Assembly: GCA_963691705.1 (NCBI GenBank)
Contig: OY829542.1
Location: 63,326,427-63,390,426, forward strand
Direction: 5' to 3'
Source of the DNA: Viola odorata
Taxonomy: Eukaryota > Streptophyta > Magnoliopsida > Malpighiales > Violaceae
DNA length: 64,000 nt
Shown here: in pieces, positions 36,950 to 48,902 of the stretch
Numbering within the stretch: position 1 is the first letter of the stretch
Layout: every line of letters starts with the position of its first letter
Notes under the pieces: generated by a model
Seen by the model: only the letters and a program-made list of their open reading frames with translations
What the model was told of the DNA's origin: nothing
Database searches by the model: none
Made by a program: the position numbers and the translations under genes

Positions 36950-39600
36950 TTTCTTAGCTTCTGGCTTTTTCTTGCTTGCTGGGTTCTTTTCTTTCTCTTC
37001 TTTCTTGAAGATTGATGTGTTTTGTGATAAAAGAAGTGGCTGGAACGTAGATGGGCGTGGTGTAGGTGGGCTAGCTAGCGTGTTGATGGAAATGCCAACC
37101 TCCCCAATTAAAGACTGGAGCTTTCGCTGCGGTTGAATGTCCGTGAAAGGAAAGCTGAGAGAGAGAAAGAGAGGCCTAAAGACTTTTTCAAATTGTTTCC
37201 ATCCTTTCTTTTGCTCTGTTCAAACTGTAATTCTTTATTTATTTTTTGTGACATTTTTTAAAAAATAATAGAAAATGACTGGTTTTCTTTTCTTCACACC
37301 CTCGTGCAAGTCGAATCTCGCCATCTCGCAACTCAACTCGCTTCGCGGCCTTCGCTTGGCGGCCACGGTCAAAAATCTAGAGCATCCTCAGTTAGACTTG
37401 CATTTTTTATTTTGAGGTATATATAATATTGACCTGGATTACTTCACGTTTAAAGTAAAGGAATAACAAAGCCCAAGTTTAAACATGACTTTTAAGAAAA
37501 AAAAATTATATATTGGCTTTTTTTTGGGGAAAATTGTAACATTTAATTTTTGGGAGTATTTATTTATTTTAGGAAAGATAGATATCTCATGTGGTTTCTT
37601 TGTCACACTCATTTTTTAAAAAAAATTAAGTCAACGTGGCCTTATGCTGTCTTTTAAGATGCCAAACAAAATCATAAAAGCTCAAAAAATGAGGTGGGTT
37701 GGGCTATCCGATTAGTATGCCTTGCCTTTGTCATTTGCACAGCTCGGGAATTGCGAAGATTCAACCATTTCACTACCTCACTCAACCCTCAAAATGTGAA
37801 AAATATATATACACGAAAAATCGAACTCATAATCTATATTATAAACACGACATGTACTAATTGATTGAGTTACGTTGAATTTTTATATTGAAATGTTTCA
37901 ACTTTTGATGAGTGTCCTACAGTACTACACTACAAATTCCTCGTTCTAATGTCTTATGTTCCTTATTTTCCCTACCTTTTCTTCTTGTTCAAATGGCATC
38001 TCTTCCTATATGATATGAGGAAGAGAATCGAACGAGTCAACCAATTCATAATAACTTGCAAAAACAACTCTTATCATCAATTGACAAAAGTCCTCCACCA
38101 TTAAAAACAACTTTGATTTTAATCATTGTACTATTTTTTAGTTGCAATATAGAGATTCTTTAAGGTTGAGCTTTTGTTTCTTCAAATAATTTAGTTAAAA
38201 TTTTGAGTATTATTTAGCTAATAATTTGATGAAAAAAACCACCGTATGATAATTTTTGTTATTTTCAGATATAATTATGTTTGAGCATTATTGAGCTTTC
38301 AAAAAGGGATGATTCTTTTAGTATAATTTTTTTTCATTTTCGAAACTCAAACTCGAAACTTTAATTATAGATGAACAATTTTTTTACCACTTGATCAGAA
38401 AACGTTAGTAAATCATTATTGAATATGTGCTTTACGGATTTGGTGGTTGTGGTCACGGATGTTTTGCGCGCTTTTCTTGTATGCATGCATTTCACTAGTT
38501 TAGACCACTCTCATATCTCAATCCTTCTTCTTTTTTTGTTTCAGTAACTTTTTATATATTAAAAAAAACTCTTTTTTTACTAAAAAGAAACTTTTTAATC
38601 ATATTAAACAACTTGTTAATTCTACTTCTAGAGGACAAAATATGCTTGTGACGTAGAAAGTTTAGGAATACTAATAGGATCATGATTATTTGTTATTACA
38701 AAACAAAACCGACCAGTATAGCGAACTGTTCTACATCTTGAGTCAATAATTCGCTAGTTCAATTGTTAAGTATTTCAAAGCAATTCATATATGGTTCGCA
38801 TATATGGTCGATCTAAGACTTTTTAATAGATTAAAATATTATTAAGAAGAAACGATTATCTTTTGTGATAATATTTTTTTAAGAATTAAATAAAGTGGGG
38901 AACACATGAAAAAACATGTTTAAATATAGAGAATGGAGTATTCAACAAAACATTCACATCTAACTTCCAAATATACAGAACGAAGAAACCGATAATACTT
39001 AAATAAGATCAGTCTCAGTCTCAGTCCCATAAGAACAAAAGAAACACTCATAAGGATAAAAAAATTAATTTGTGAATTGAAAAAATACGGTAAAAATTTG
39101 GAAGAAAAGTTAAGATGATAAGTTTAGTATTTAGAGTCTTGTAAGAAGAAAACTTAAGATCTAACATAATCTACAATATTAGCTTATAAACAAATAGAAA
39201 CTAATAAAAATATAACACAAACTATATAAATCAGACTATTTAGCATAAACAAAATAACAATAGATATACTAACATTATCTACTAAATAGTGCCATGATGG
39301 GATTTGAAGCGTTGCTTCTTTTTCATTGAATAAACAACTAAGAGCATATAGCTAATGATGAATTAGGCTATCATTAATATTTATAGTTATTTTTAATTAA
39401 AAAAATCAAATATTACTGACTTAAAAAATATACTTATCAAAAATATTTATTAATAGCAATTCTTATAAACTTATATTTGTCAAAATACAATTCCACTTTC
39501 AATATTCATCTCCATCCACACAACGATATCGATGTACACAGTACAGAATACAAAGCAGGCTAAAGCCCAAAGACTAAAATCCGGAAGAAAGGCCCAAGTC
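36950..39600. other. intergenic, MAP kinase promoter side
   Basis: AT-rich sequence without a gene. Two stretches (about 37805-37885 and 38340-38405) look like decayed tRNA-related repeats in reverse orientation, with a GTTCGAT-type B box, but could not be confirmed. Confidence 0.45.
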
Positions 39601-39619
39601 AGTCGGGCCATTGCTGTAA

Positions 39620-40674
39620 TCAATCTACCTGAAAGTTATAGTCGTCAACCCAATCCAAGAGATCGGAAGAACCGAAATCGAAACCTATATCTTCAGTCTT
39701 GTAGCTCGGCGAAACAATTGCTGTATCAACACTCCATTCTTCAACACCACTGGCACTCGCAGCAGGACTAATTTCAGAACTGTGCTCATAATTCGTTGGC
39801 GATTCGACAGCCTCCAATCCCATTCTCTCCGCCTCTCCCGTTGCAATTGCACAGTCAGAAACAGAAGAACCTGAACAATCATCTTCACTACTACTGTAGC
39901 TCCGCGAAATAATTGTTGTACCAACAGTACTCCATTCTTCAACACCACTGGTACTCGCAGCATGGCTAATTTCAGAATAGTGATCATAATTCGTCGGCGA
40001 TTCAACAATATACTCAGCCTCAACAAATCTCGTCCTCTTCCCCTCTTCCCCTCTTCCGTTGCCGCATTTGGACAATCAAATGCTTTCCTCTTTAGAGTAG
40101 GGGTAGGGGCAGGGGCATCAACAGGAACAGGGCCGCCGCCTCTGCCATCATTCTTTCTAAGAATGCACATCACACTATCATTGGAAAGAGTAGAACAGGA
40201 ATACTCCAGTAATGACCAACGACTGTGTTGTTTCTGTTGTTGTTGATCGGAGTCTTCTTCGCTTTTGTAGGAATATCTCTTGCAACAGGCAGGAATATTG
40301 CAGTTCCCATTAACTTTAACCCGATAATTATCCGGTTTTCCCTCCGCATGCCAGGTTCCTTTACCAACCGTGCGATCGATCCTGTTCTTGGATTTCTTCT
40401 TCAACTTGGTGAAGCAATAAATATCCCTGACCACATCATCGTCGCCGTCGTCATCATCATCAGAAGCGGGACGGGGTCGAAGACGTTCATAGATCTGCAA
40501 AATCTCCCAGGGTTCTTGATCGCCGTAAAGATCGCAATCGGGGATGAAGGCAGACTCAGTTTCGGACTGGCGGGCAAGGATTTTGTTGGCGAGATAAAAA
40601 GATACGATCTTGATTTTGCTGGGATGGAAAGCGGTAATTGAAGAATCTAGGTAAGAATGTAGTTTGATTGATGA
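39620..40674 (-). pseudogene. NAC-domain transcription factor gene, start lost and frameshifted
   Basis: The minus-strand frame opens at 40674 after a stop and reads ITAFHPSK, VSFYLANKIL, DCDLYGDQEPWEI, DIYCFTKLKKKSKNRIDRTVG and GTWHAEG. RWSLLEYS and VMCILRKN follow. These are NAC subdomains A-E in order, of the divergent group with LKKK and an EPWEI word. After TLKRKAFDCPNAATEEGKR the frame is lost. A second frame continues with TRFVEAEYIVESPTNY and an acidic Ser-rich tail that ends at 39620. The shift lies in a tandem AAGAGGGG repeat near 40040-40060. The tail contains a duplicated block (ESPTNY..SEIS.AAS.SGVEEWS twice). No ATG exists between the TATA box and the first NAC block. A LINE sits at the TATA box. 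Confidence 0.82.
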
Positions 40675-40750
40675 TCAAATGGAAACCCAAGAGATGAATC
40701 GGAAGTTTTTCTTTGATTATGGGAGGAAGAAATTTAGAAATAAGAGAGAA

Positions 40751-40759
40751 TTTATATGC
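40751..40759 (-). promoter_or_regulatory. TATA box of the NAC gene, duplicated by LINE insertion
   Basis: The minus strand reads GCATATAAA about 110 bp upstream of the first NAC block. The motif lies inside the 16-bp target-site duplication, so a second copy sits at 51885-51893, 11.1 kb away on the far side of the LINE. Upstream promoter elements are now separated from this copy. Confidence 0.5.
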
Positions 40760-41270
40760 AAGAATAAGTAACTGAGTTAATCTTTTGTCTACAGTGACTG
40801 CGCGATTCTCTCTCAATTGGAGACTGCCGCGGCGTCCTCCGGTCAGCCCACTGCTGCCGGAGTCCAAAATACCAGTCACCCACTGTGACTGGCGTATAAA
40901 TCTTCTTCCCTTCTTCCTGATCTAGTTGATTTGATTTGTCTTCTCTCCCTTCGTTCCGTCCGTCCTTGGCTGCTGCAGATCTGCGATTTCTCTCGCTTTT
41001 CCGGTGGTTTTGGTCTGGGTCGGTTGGTGGTTGGTAGTCGGCTCTCCTCTGACCGGGTTTTGCTTCTCGATCCTGTTTGTTTGGGCATCCGGCTTCATCT
41101 CTTTCTCGCTCTTCTTTTGTCTTCGGAGCTTGTTTTCCATTGCTTGACTGAGTTTTTGGTTTGAAGGGACTTCGTGGGCCCTTATTTGCTTGGTTGTTCT
41201 TCCTTTTTTGCGTTGCTGTTTCGTTGTAGGTGGTAGAGGTCTGGTTGTTGTGTTCGATCGGTTGTTGTCG

Positions 41271-42805
41271 ATGGCAGGGCATAAATCGTTTAGGAATGGG
41301 GTTGCTTTCCCCTCCAAAGAGGGTCGACCGAAGGAGGAAATCACTTATTATTTAGAGAACTTACCATCCCACGTCGATCATAAAGCCCTTCGTTATTTGA
41401 TCACACGTCGTTGGAAACTCCCTCATTTTGGAGCCTTGGTGGATGTTTTCATTCCTCTTCGTAGGAATAAAGCTGGGAAGAGATTTGGGTTTGTTCGTTT
41501 TGATTGGGTAAGTAACAGAATTGATATGGAAGTTGCACTTGATAGGCAATTCATTGGTGCTTCAGCTATTAGAAGCAGCTTGGGCAGGCGGGGCAGGAGA
41601 GCAGGGAGATCTAATCAGAGTCGTTCACAACCTTCGAATCACAAAAATTCTGGTTCTAATCACGGCGTGAAGGTTGCTTCTTCTGCTACCGGGAACGGTG
41701 GTGGTGCTGTTGGAGGTTCTCAGGCAAGAACGTTGGCTGATATCGTGAGGGGGGAACCCGAGACCTTGATGAGGAACGACAGGAGTTCATTCAGGGAGGA
41801 AATGGTTCCTTCATCGGGTATTTTAGGTTTGGAGATTCCGGTCGATAACAAGGATTGGTTAAAGAAGAGTGCTATCGGAGTCATTAGGAAACTGGAATTA
41901 ATTCCGTCGATCCAAGATCTGGTCGCCCAGTCTGGTTGGATTTGCGAAACTCGGGTTATGGGAAGAGGCATTGTTTGGCTGGAATTTGATAGGGAAGTTG
42001 ACAAAGACAAGGCTATTGCGGAGGCTAGCTCTAGGTTGTTCTCTAAGGTTATCTCTTGGGAGGATGGTATCGCCAAGGGCGGGAGGCTTTGCTGGGTTCA
42101 GTGTGTTGGGATTCCAGTTCAGACTTGGGGTCACGTAACTTTTGAAAAGATTAGCAGCTGTTTGGGGTCTCTGGTGGTTGTTGATGATAACACGATTGCG
42201 AGGACACGTCTTGATGTTGCGAGGTTTCTAGTATCCTCAGATCGTATAAGTATTAATGAATCCATACAGGTATCGGTTGGAGGTAAAACTTTTGAGATTC
42301 TCTGCAAAGAGGAACCCATGCATGGTGCAGTGTCTAATATTGATTGGATGGTTGGGGCTCGTGCAGAATTCGATGGGTCTGTTGGGTCGTCTGAAGAGGA
42401 AGTTGGAGAGTGGGAAACCATTAGGGAGGGAGACATGACGGTACCAGAAGAGGAAAAAATGATATTGACTGTGAATCGTCTGGGGTTCTCCGATCAGCAT
42501 GTGAGATTTCGCTCGGGACTGTTTTACCTCTCGTAACGGTTAGACAGGGGGGAAAAATTAAAAAACTAGTGGGTCCAGCTGGTAGCCTTGAAACGGCTCA
42601 GTCTCAAGTGGGGTCAAAATTTGAGATTCAGAAAGCAGAAGATGAGGAGATTGCTAGAATGAACCAGGTTAGAGATGCCACAATGATAGACCCCGAGTCG
42701 TGGAATGTAGGAAGGTTGCTCTCGCTAACAGAGAACGTTAATAAAGAGGCTTTTATTTCTTTTGATAAGGAAAGATTTTTAGCTGAGTTGGTTCAGTTCA
42801 GCTGA
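41271..42805 (+). pseudogene. LINE first frame: RNA-binding protein with RRM, frameshifted near its end
   Basis: The ATG at 41271 opens 421 codons to a stop at 42536. Residues about 20-100 form an RNA-recognition motif, with EEITYYLENLP as RNP2-like and KRFGFVRF as RNP1. A basic Arg/Gly/Ser linker follows, then a DUF4283-like region (WLKKSAIGVIRKL, RGIVWLEFD, GRLCWVQCVGIPVQTW). The natural C-terminus appears in another frame, which continues from about 42520 (IKKLVGPAGSLETAQSQ) to a stop at 42805, so a frameshift lies between about 42440 and 42530. There is no CCHC knuckle in the part I can read. The stop at 42805 is only 31 bp before the second frame. Confidence 0.82.
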
Positions 42806-42836
42806 TTGATCTTCTGGTTCGTGTTTAACTATTTTT

Positions 42837-44576
42837 ATGGTTAATTTACTGTCATGGAACTGCAGAGGGGTGAGATCGGCTAGGAAGAGGAGTTTCATCA
42901 GACGTTGTTGGAATAGAGAAAATTTGGATTTTTGTTTGCTGCAGGAGACAAAGATGGAGGACGTTGATGAGTTCTTTGTGCAGTCCTTGTGGGGGAAACA
43001 GGAGGCCCGTTGGTTGAGTGCTCCGGCTTCCGGTAGGTCTGGTGGGTTACTCACTATGTGGAATGGCAATTCTTTCTCTTCAGAAAGGACGTTAGTCGGT
43101 GACCGTTACATATGGATTGAAGGTATTTGGAAAAGAGGGAACATTCGCTGTGTAGTTCTGAATGTTTATGCTTACAATGATATGGGTAGAAGAAGTCAGC
43201 TTTGGGATATTTTAGCGCATCTAGTGGTGGGTTGTAATCTTCCTGTTCTTGTGGGAGGGGATTTTAATGAGATCCTTGCTCCTTCAGAAAGGCTTAATGG
43301 TTCGAGTCATGCTAGAGGCATGGAAGATTTCCAAGAATGGGTGGCTACATGCAGACTTCAAGATTTGGATCTTATTGGCAGACGCTTTACATGGGCTAAC
43401 GCGGTTTGTAGAAGCAGACTGGACAGGGTATTTATCCAAGCTGGATGGGGCGCTCTTTTGCAGAGGAATAGGTTGTCTGCTCTACATAGACATGGATCTG
43501 ATCATTCCCCTTTACTTCTTACTCAAGACAATGTTGACTGGGGCCCAAAGCCGTTTAGGGATCTAGTCATATGGTGGGAAGTGAAAGGGTTTAAGGAATT
43601 GGTGGCTGGTTGGTGGAGGGAAGCTTCTTCTGAATTTCCTGGTTCTTGCAGAGTAATTCAAAAGTTAAGATGGTTAAAGCAGAAAGTGAAGAGTTGGAAT
43701 ACAGAGGTATTCGGACACGTGGAGAAGCGTCTGGAGGCGCTCCAAGAGGAGGAACTGGAGCTTGACAGTATAGAAGATGTTAGATCCTTGTCTTTAACAG
43801 AGCAAGGTCGGAAGCTCGAGTTGGCTAATGAGATTTGGGATCAGCAGGGCAGGGTGGACAGGTTCTGGAAACAGAAGACTAGATCTCAATGGGACTTGCT
43901 GGGGGATAGGAATACTGGTTATTTTCACAGGTTAGCTAAAATCAGCAATGTAAGGAAAGGAGTTTCTAACATTGAGTGTTCTAATGGTCGCTCTTCCGAC
44001 CCCTCTGAGATAAAATTAGCTGCGTCTGAATACTTTTCTACTTTCTTTGGTTCGGTTAGATGGGAGAGACCCAGGATTCCAGACTTGGGGTTTACCTGCT
44101 TGAGGATAATGCAGTGTCTTAGTACTCCCAGAGTTTCCGTGTTAATTAATGGCTCTCCTTCATCTCAGTTTGAGGTTGGACGCGGTCTTCGTCAAGGGTG
44201 CTCCATGTCCCCTTTTCTGTTTAACATAGCGGCAGAAGGGCTTCATCGTCTTCTGGTCCGTGCTAAAAGTGTGGGTCTGTTAAGTGGAATTGGTAATGAC
44301 CAAGCAGGGTGGAATCTTACACATCTGCAATTTGCAGATGATACTTTGATTTTTGTCAAGAATGATGAGAGGGAGATACAAGGAGTTAAAGGGACTCTGC
44401 GCTGGTTTGAAGCCTTTTCTGGGCTTCGCGTTAATTTTCACAAGAGTTCTCTTGTGGGCGTCAACATTAGTGATCAGGTTGGTAGTTGTCTCGCCAGGAG
44501 AGCGGGTTGTAAGTACGAACATCTTCCATTCAAGTATCTCGGTTCTTTTGTGGGGCTTAATCCAAGCAGAAAGTGA
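42837..44576 (+). pseudogene. LINE second frame, 5' part: endonuclease plus first (internally deleted) RT unit
   Basis: The 579-aa frame starts at the ATG at 42837. Residues 1-230 are an apurinic-type endonuclease: LLSWNCRGVRS, LLQETKMED (catalytic Glu), LNVYAYND, GGDFNEIL (Asp/Asn), FTWAN, SRLDRVFI and SDHSPLLL (final Asp-His). The RT segment begins about 280. The reading jumps from LGFTCL directly to RIMQCLSTPRVSV because of an in-frame 555-bp deletion, so the RT finger motifs and the first catalytic Asp block (FKLDFEKAYDSV) are missing. RQGCSMSPFLF and FADDTLIF remain. The frame ends at the first tandem junction (LNPSRK then stop). Confidence 0.88.
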
Positions 44577-46018
44577 AGAGTTGGAATACAGAGGTATTCG
44601 GACACGTGGAGAAGCGTCTGGAGGCGCTCCAAGAGGAGGAACTGGAGCTTGACAGTATAGAAGATGTTAGATCCTTGTCTTTAACAGAGCAAGGTCGGAA
44701 GCTCGAGTTGGCTAATGAGATTTGGGATCAGCAGGGCAGGGTGGACAGGTTCTGGAAACAGAAGACTAGGTCTCAATGGGACTTGCTGGGGGATAGGAAT
44801 ACTGGTTATTTTCACAGGTTAGCTAAAATCAGCAATGTAAGGAAAGGAGTTTCTAACATTGAGTGTTCTAATGGTCGCTCTTCCGACCCCTCTGAGATAA
44901 AATTAGCTGCGTCTGAATACTTTTCTACTTTCTTTGGTTCGGTTAGATGGGAGAGACCCAGGATTCCAGACTTGGGGTTTACCTGCTTGAATGAGAGTGA
45001 AGCAATTTGGCTCGAAAATGAGGTCACGTCAGAGGAGATTTGGGACGCTGTTAGGAGTTGTAATGGGCAAAAAACTCCTGGGCCAGATGGGTTTTCTCTC
45101 AGATTCATTCAAAATGCTTGGGACATCATTGGTCAGGAACTGTGTGTCCTGATCTCAGGTTTCTTTAGAACTGGGGTATTTCCGAAGGGAGCCAATTCCT
45201 CTTTCATCTCTCTACTCCCGAAAACCAAAGCCGCTAAGAGGTTTTCTGACTTCCGTCCTATTAGTCTGGTGAGTAGCTATTACAAAATCATTTCAAAAAT
45301 TCTAGCTAAGAGGTTGGGCAGGGTGATAGATAAGGTGATAAGTGAAGAACAACATGGGTTTATGAAAGGTAAACAGACATTAGATTGTGTGATGGCTGCT
45401 AATGAAGTTGTTAGTCATTTGAAAATGTCTAAGCAACAAGGCTTACTCTTTAAGCTGGATTTTGAAAAAGCATACGACTCAGTTGAATGGAGTTACTTGG
45501 AGGAGGTGATGCGCCAAATGGGTTTCGGAGATCGTTGGAGAGGGTGGATAATGCAGTGTCTTAGTACTCCCAGAGTTTCCGTGTTAATTAATGGCTCTCC
45601 TTCATCTCAGTTTGAGGTTGGACGCGGTCTTCGTCAAGGGTGCTCCATGTCCCCTTTTCTGTTTAACATAGCGGCAGAAGGGCTTCATCGTCTTCTGGTC
45701 CGTGCTAAAAGTGTGGGTCTGTTAAGTGGAATTGGTAATGACCAAGCAGGGTGGAATCTTACACATCTGCAATTTGCAGATGATACTTTGATTTTTGTCA
45801 AGAATGATGAGAGGGAGATACAAGGAGTTAAAGGGACTCTGCGCTGGTTTGAAGCCTTTTCTGGGCTTCGCGTTAATTTTCACAAGAGTTCTCTTGTGGG
45901 CGTCAACATTAGTGATCAGGTTGGTAGTTGTCTCGCCAGGAGAGCGGGTTGTAAGTACGAACATCTTCCATTCAAGTATCTCGGTTCTTTTGTGGGGCTT
46001 AATCCAAGCAGAAAGTGA
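44573..46018 (+). pseudogene. RT-only frame, unit B (481 codons, no ATG)
   Basis: A complete RT finger and palm segment: NGQKTPGPDGFSLRF, FISLLPK, FRPISLVSSYYKII, LDFEKAYDSVEW (catalytic Asp), RQGCSMSPFLFN and FADDTLIF (second catalytic Asp pair). It opens just after a junction stop with a GTG, not an ATG, and ends at LNPSRK. It lacks the endonuclease, thumb and zinc-binding domain. It is a by-product of tandem duplication, not a designed gene. Confidence 0.85.
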
Positions 46019-47460
46019 AGAGTTGGAATACAGAGGTATTCGGACACGTGGAGAAGCGTCTGGAGGCGCTCCAAGAGGAGGAACTGGAGCTTGACAGTAT
46101 AGAAGATGTTAGATCCTTGTCTTTAACAGAGCAAGGTCGGAAGCTCGAGTTGGCTAATGAGATTTGGGATCAGCAGGGCAGGGTGGACAGGTTCTGGAAA
46201 CAGAAGACTAGGTCTCAATGGGACTTGCTGGGGGATAGGAATACTGGTTATTTTCACAGGTTAGCTAAAATCAGCAATGTAAAGAAAGGAGTTTCTAACA
46301 TTGAGTGTTCTAATGGTCGCTCTTCCGACCCCTCTGAGATAAAATTAGCTGCGTCTGAATACTTTTCTACTTTCTTTGGTTCGGTTAGATGGGAGAGACC
46401 CAGGATTCCAGACTTGGGGTTTACCTGCTTGAATGAGAGTGAAGCAATTTGGCTCGAAAATGAGGTCACGTCAGAGGAGATTTGGGACGCTGTTAGGAGT
46501 TGTAATGGGCAAAAAACTCCTGGGCCAGATGGGTTTTCTCTCAGATTCATTCAAAATGCTTGGGACATCATTGGTCAGGAACTGTGTGTCCTGATCTCAG
46601 GTTTCTTTAGAACTGGGGTATTTCCGAAGGGAGCCAATTCCTCTTTCATCTCTCTACTCCCGAAAACCAAAGCCGCTAAGAGGTTTTCTGACTTCCGTCC
46701 TATTAGTCTGGTGAGTAGCTATTACAAAATCATTTCAAAAATTCTAGCTAAGAGGTTGGGCAGGGTGATAGATAAGGTGATAAGTGAAGAACAACATGGG
46801 TTTATGAAAGGTAAACAGACATTAGATTGTGTGATGGCTGCTAATGAAGTTGTTAGTCATTTGAAAATGTCTAAGCAACAAGGCTTACTCTTTAAGCTGG
46901 ATTTTGAAAAAGCATACGACTCAGTTGAATGGAGTTACTTGGAGGAGGTGATGCGCCAAATGGGTTTCGGAGATCGTTGGAGAGGGTGGATAATGCAGTG
47001 TCTTAGTACTCCCAGAGTTTCCGTGTTAATTAATGGCTCTCCTTCATCTCAGTTTGAGGTTGGACGCGGTCTTCGTCAAGGGTGCTCCATGTCCCCTTTT
47101 CTGTTTAACATAGCGGCAGAAGGGCTTCATCGTCTTCTGGTCCGTGCTAAAAGTGTGGGTCTGTTAAGTGGAATTGGTAATGACCAAGCAGGGTGGAATC
47201 TTACACATCTGCAATTTGCAGATGATACTTTGATTTTTGTCAAGAATGATGAGAGGGAGATACAAGGAGTTAAAGGGACTCTGCGCTGGTTTGAAGCCTT
47301 TTCTGGGCTTCGCGTTAATTTTCACAAGAGTTCTCTTGTGGGCGTCAACATTAGTGATCAGGTTGGTAGTTGTCTCGCCAGGAGAGCGGGTTGTAAGTAC
47401 GAACATCTTCCATTCAAGTATCTCGGTTCTTTTGTGGGGCTTAATCCAAGCAGAAAGTGA
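46015..47460 (+). pseudogene. RT-only frame, unit C
   Basis: Same as unit B with one visible amino-acid difference (VKKGVSN in place of VRKGVSN). It overlaps the end of the previous frame by 4 bp at the junction. Confidence 0.85.
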
Positions 47461-48902
47461 AGAGTTGGAATACAGAGGTATTCGGACACGTGGAGAAGCG
47501 TCTGGAGGCGCTCCAAGAGGAGGAACTGGAGCTTGACAGTATAGAAGATGTTAGATCCTTGTCTTTAACAGAGCAAGGTCGGAAGCTCGAGTTGGCTAAT
47601 GAGATTTGGGATCAGCAGGGCAGGGTGGACAGGTTCTGGAAACAGAAGACTAGGTCTCAATGGGACTTGCTGGGGGATAGGAATACTGGTTATTTTCACA
47701 GGTTAGCTAAAATCAGCAATGTAAGGAAAGGAGTTTCTAACATTGAGTGTTCTAATGGTCGCTCTTCCGACCCCTCTGAGATAAAATTAGCTGCGTCTGA
47801 ATACTTTTCTACTTTCTTTGGTTCGGTTAGATGGGAGAGACCCAGGATTCCAGACTTGGGGTTTACCTGCTTGAATGAGAGTGAAGCAATTTGGCTCGAA
47901 AATGAGGTCACGTCAGAGGAGATTTGGGACGCTGTTAGGAGTTGTAATGGGCAAAAAACTCCTGGGCCAGATGGGTTTTCTCTCAGATTCATTCAAAATG
48001 CTTGGGACATCATTGGTCAGGAACTGTGTGTCCTGATCTCAGGTTTCTTTAGAACTGGGGTATTTCCGAAGGGAGCCAATTCCTCTTTCATCTCTCTACT
48101 CCCGAAAACCAAAGCCGCTAAGAGGTTTTCTGACTTCCGTCCTATTAGTCTGGTGAGTAGCTATTACAAAATCATTTCAAAAATTCTAGCTAAGAGGTTG
48201 GGCAGGGTGATAGATAAGGTGATAAGTGAAGAACAACATGGGTTTATGAAAGGTAAACAGACATTAGATTGTGTGATGGCTGCTAATGAAGTTGTTAGTC
48301 ATTTGAAAATGTCTAAGCAACAAGGCTTACTCTTTAAGCTGGATTTTGAAAAAGCATACGACTCAGTTGAATGGAGTTACTTGGAGGAGGTGATGCGCCA
48401 AATGGGTTTCGGAGATCGTTGGAGAGGGTGGATAATGCAGTGTCTTAGTACTCCCAGAGTTTCCGTGTTAATTAATGGCTCTCCTTCATCTCAGTTTGAG
48501 GTTGGACGCGGTCTTCGTCAAGGGTGCTCCATGTCCCCTTTTCTGTTTAACATAGCGGCAGAAGGGCTTCATCGTCTTCTGGTCCGTGCTAAAAGTGTGG
48601 GTCTGTTAAGTGGAATTGGTAATGACCAAGCAGGGTGGAATCTTACACATCTGCAATTTGCAGATGATACTTTGATTTTTGTCAAGAATGATGAGAGGGA
48701 GATACAAGGAGTTAAAGGGACTCTGCGCTGGTTTGAAGCCTTTTCTGGGCTTCGCGTTAATTTTCACAAGAGTTCTCTTGTGGGCGTCAACATTAGTGAT
48801 CAGGTTGGTAGTTGTCTCGCCAGGAGAGCGGGTTGTAAGTACGAACATCTTCCATTCAAGTATCTCGGTTCTTTTGTGGGGCTTAATCCAAGCAGAAAGT
48901 GA
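47457..48902 (+). pseudogene. RT-only frame, unit D
   Basis: The translation is identical to unit B. Both catalytic blocks are intact; there is no ATG, and it stops at the next junction. Confidence 0.85.

Noticed and set aside
39962..40641. Plus-strand frames over the NAC gene (94 and 138 codons)
   Set aside because: Antisense to a recognisable NAC domain; no motifs.
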